This document shows positions 63,590 to 63,688 of a DNA stretch of 63,688 nt, piece after piece. Source of the stretch: Specibacter cremeus. GTDB lineage: Bacteria; Actinomycetota; Actinomycetes; Actinomycetales; Micrococcaceae. The position numbers were made by a program, and so were the translations under genes. The stretch is from positions 1-63,688 of the forward strand of contig NZ_RWKQ01000007.1 of the NCBI RefSeq assembly GCF_003946885.1. The letters run 5' to 3'. The notes under the pieces were generated by a model, which saw nothing but the letters and a program-made list of their open reading frames with translations, was not told the DNA's origin and made no database searches. Position 1 is the first letter of the stretch; every line of letters begins with the position of its first letter.

Positions 63590-63688
63590 CGGCCGCGGGG
63601 CCCCGGGCGTGGGCCCACGGCGGCAAGGGCCCCGCCGCGAGGGCCCACGGCCCCGAGGGACCCGGAGCGAGCTTGCGAGCTCTGGGAG
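63590..63688. repeat. Partial composite repeat at the window edge
   Basis: GGGCCCACGGC, GAGGGCCCACGGCCCCGAGG and GGAGCGAGCTTGCGAG resemble the non-REP part of the composite elements around guaB3. Cut off by the end of the window. Confidence 0.6.

Overview
The window is high-GC actinobacterial DNA. The housekeeping genes and their order (acpS, nnrD, alr, tsaE, tsaB, rimI, tsaD; groES-groEL, guaB, guaB3, glpD, guaA; galU next to a 5-formyl-THF ligase), the mycothiol gene mshA and the dispersed REP-like palindromes point to the order Micrococcales, most likely an Arthrobacter-like Micrococcaceae. I cannot name the genus. There is no CRISPR array and no rRNA, and only one tRNA, Ala(CGC). CDS starts were moved from the longest ORF where a ribosome-binding site or family alignment argued for it.

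Region 1 (1-13 kb) is accessory and catabolic. A decayed ISAs1-type transposase is followed by a GntR regulator, a ThDP-dependent 2-oxoacid decarboxylase-like enzyme, a PucR-type activator and an aldehyde dehydrogenase. An operon running the other way encodes an FMN-dependent 2-hydroxyacid oxidase, a polar amino-acid-type ABC transporter and a RidA protein, divergent from a second PucR regulator. Together they could run hydroxyacid -> oxoacid -> aldehyde -> acid, the logic of the mandelate pathway. A near-perfect 15-bp palindrome lies in front of both the decarboxylase and the dehydrogenase.

Region 2 (13-29 kb) holds a RES-type toxin-antitoxin pair with a frameshifted antitoxin, tRNA-Ala, glpR/acetyltransferase/galU, and a CIRCE-controlled FmdB-type zinc-ribbon gene that resembles the mycobacterial redox chaperone Ruc. 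A 1386-residue SF1 helicase-nuclease has Gln in place of the Walker A Lys. guaA, DUF3817, SURF1 and an EIIA gene follow.

Region 3 (29-36 kb) is glpD, guaB3, guaB, groEL and groES with two CIRCE operators. Composite repeats flank guaB3 in inverted orientation.

Region 4 (36-42.6 kb) is the most interesting part. It appears inserted between groES and a THUMP-like methyltransferase gene. It holds an ABC-2 exporter and a self-contained small-peptide locus: three 67-71 residue peptides with a shared LLPx[KR]ETLF leader motif, a membrane M50 metalloprotease with a PqqD/RRE-like N-terminus, a SARP regulator, and a secreted protein with three C-x2-C-x7-Q repeats. The peptide C-termini align without gaps to these repeats, with the two Cys replaced by Thr and Ser. 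Two peptide genes carry three tandem 11-bp repeats at equal distance from the start, the classical layout of SARP operators. I read this as an undescribed RiPP-like or self-assembling secreted-peptide system.

Region 5 (42.6-63.7 kb) is mostly core: methyltransferase, DUF503, GCS2 ligase, TetR and GH3 beta-glucosidase, the tsaD-rimI-tsaB-tsaE-alr run, mshA, a ROK regulator with a GH13 glucosidase, ino1, an aldo-keto reductase, glgX, nnrD and acpS.
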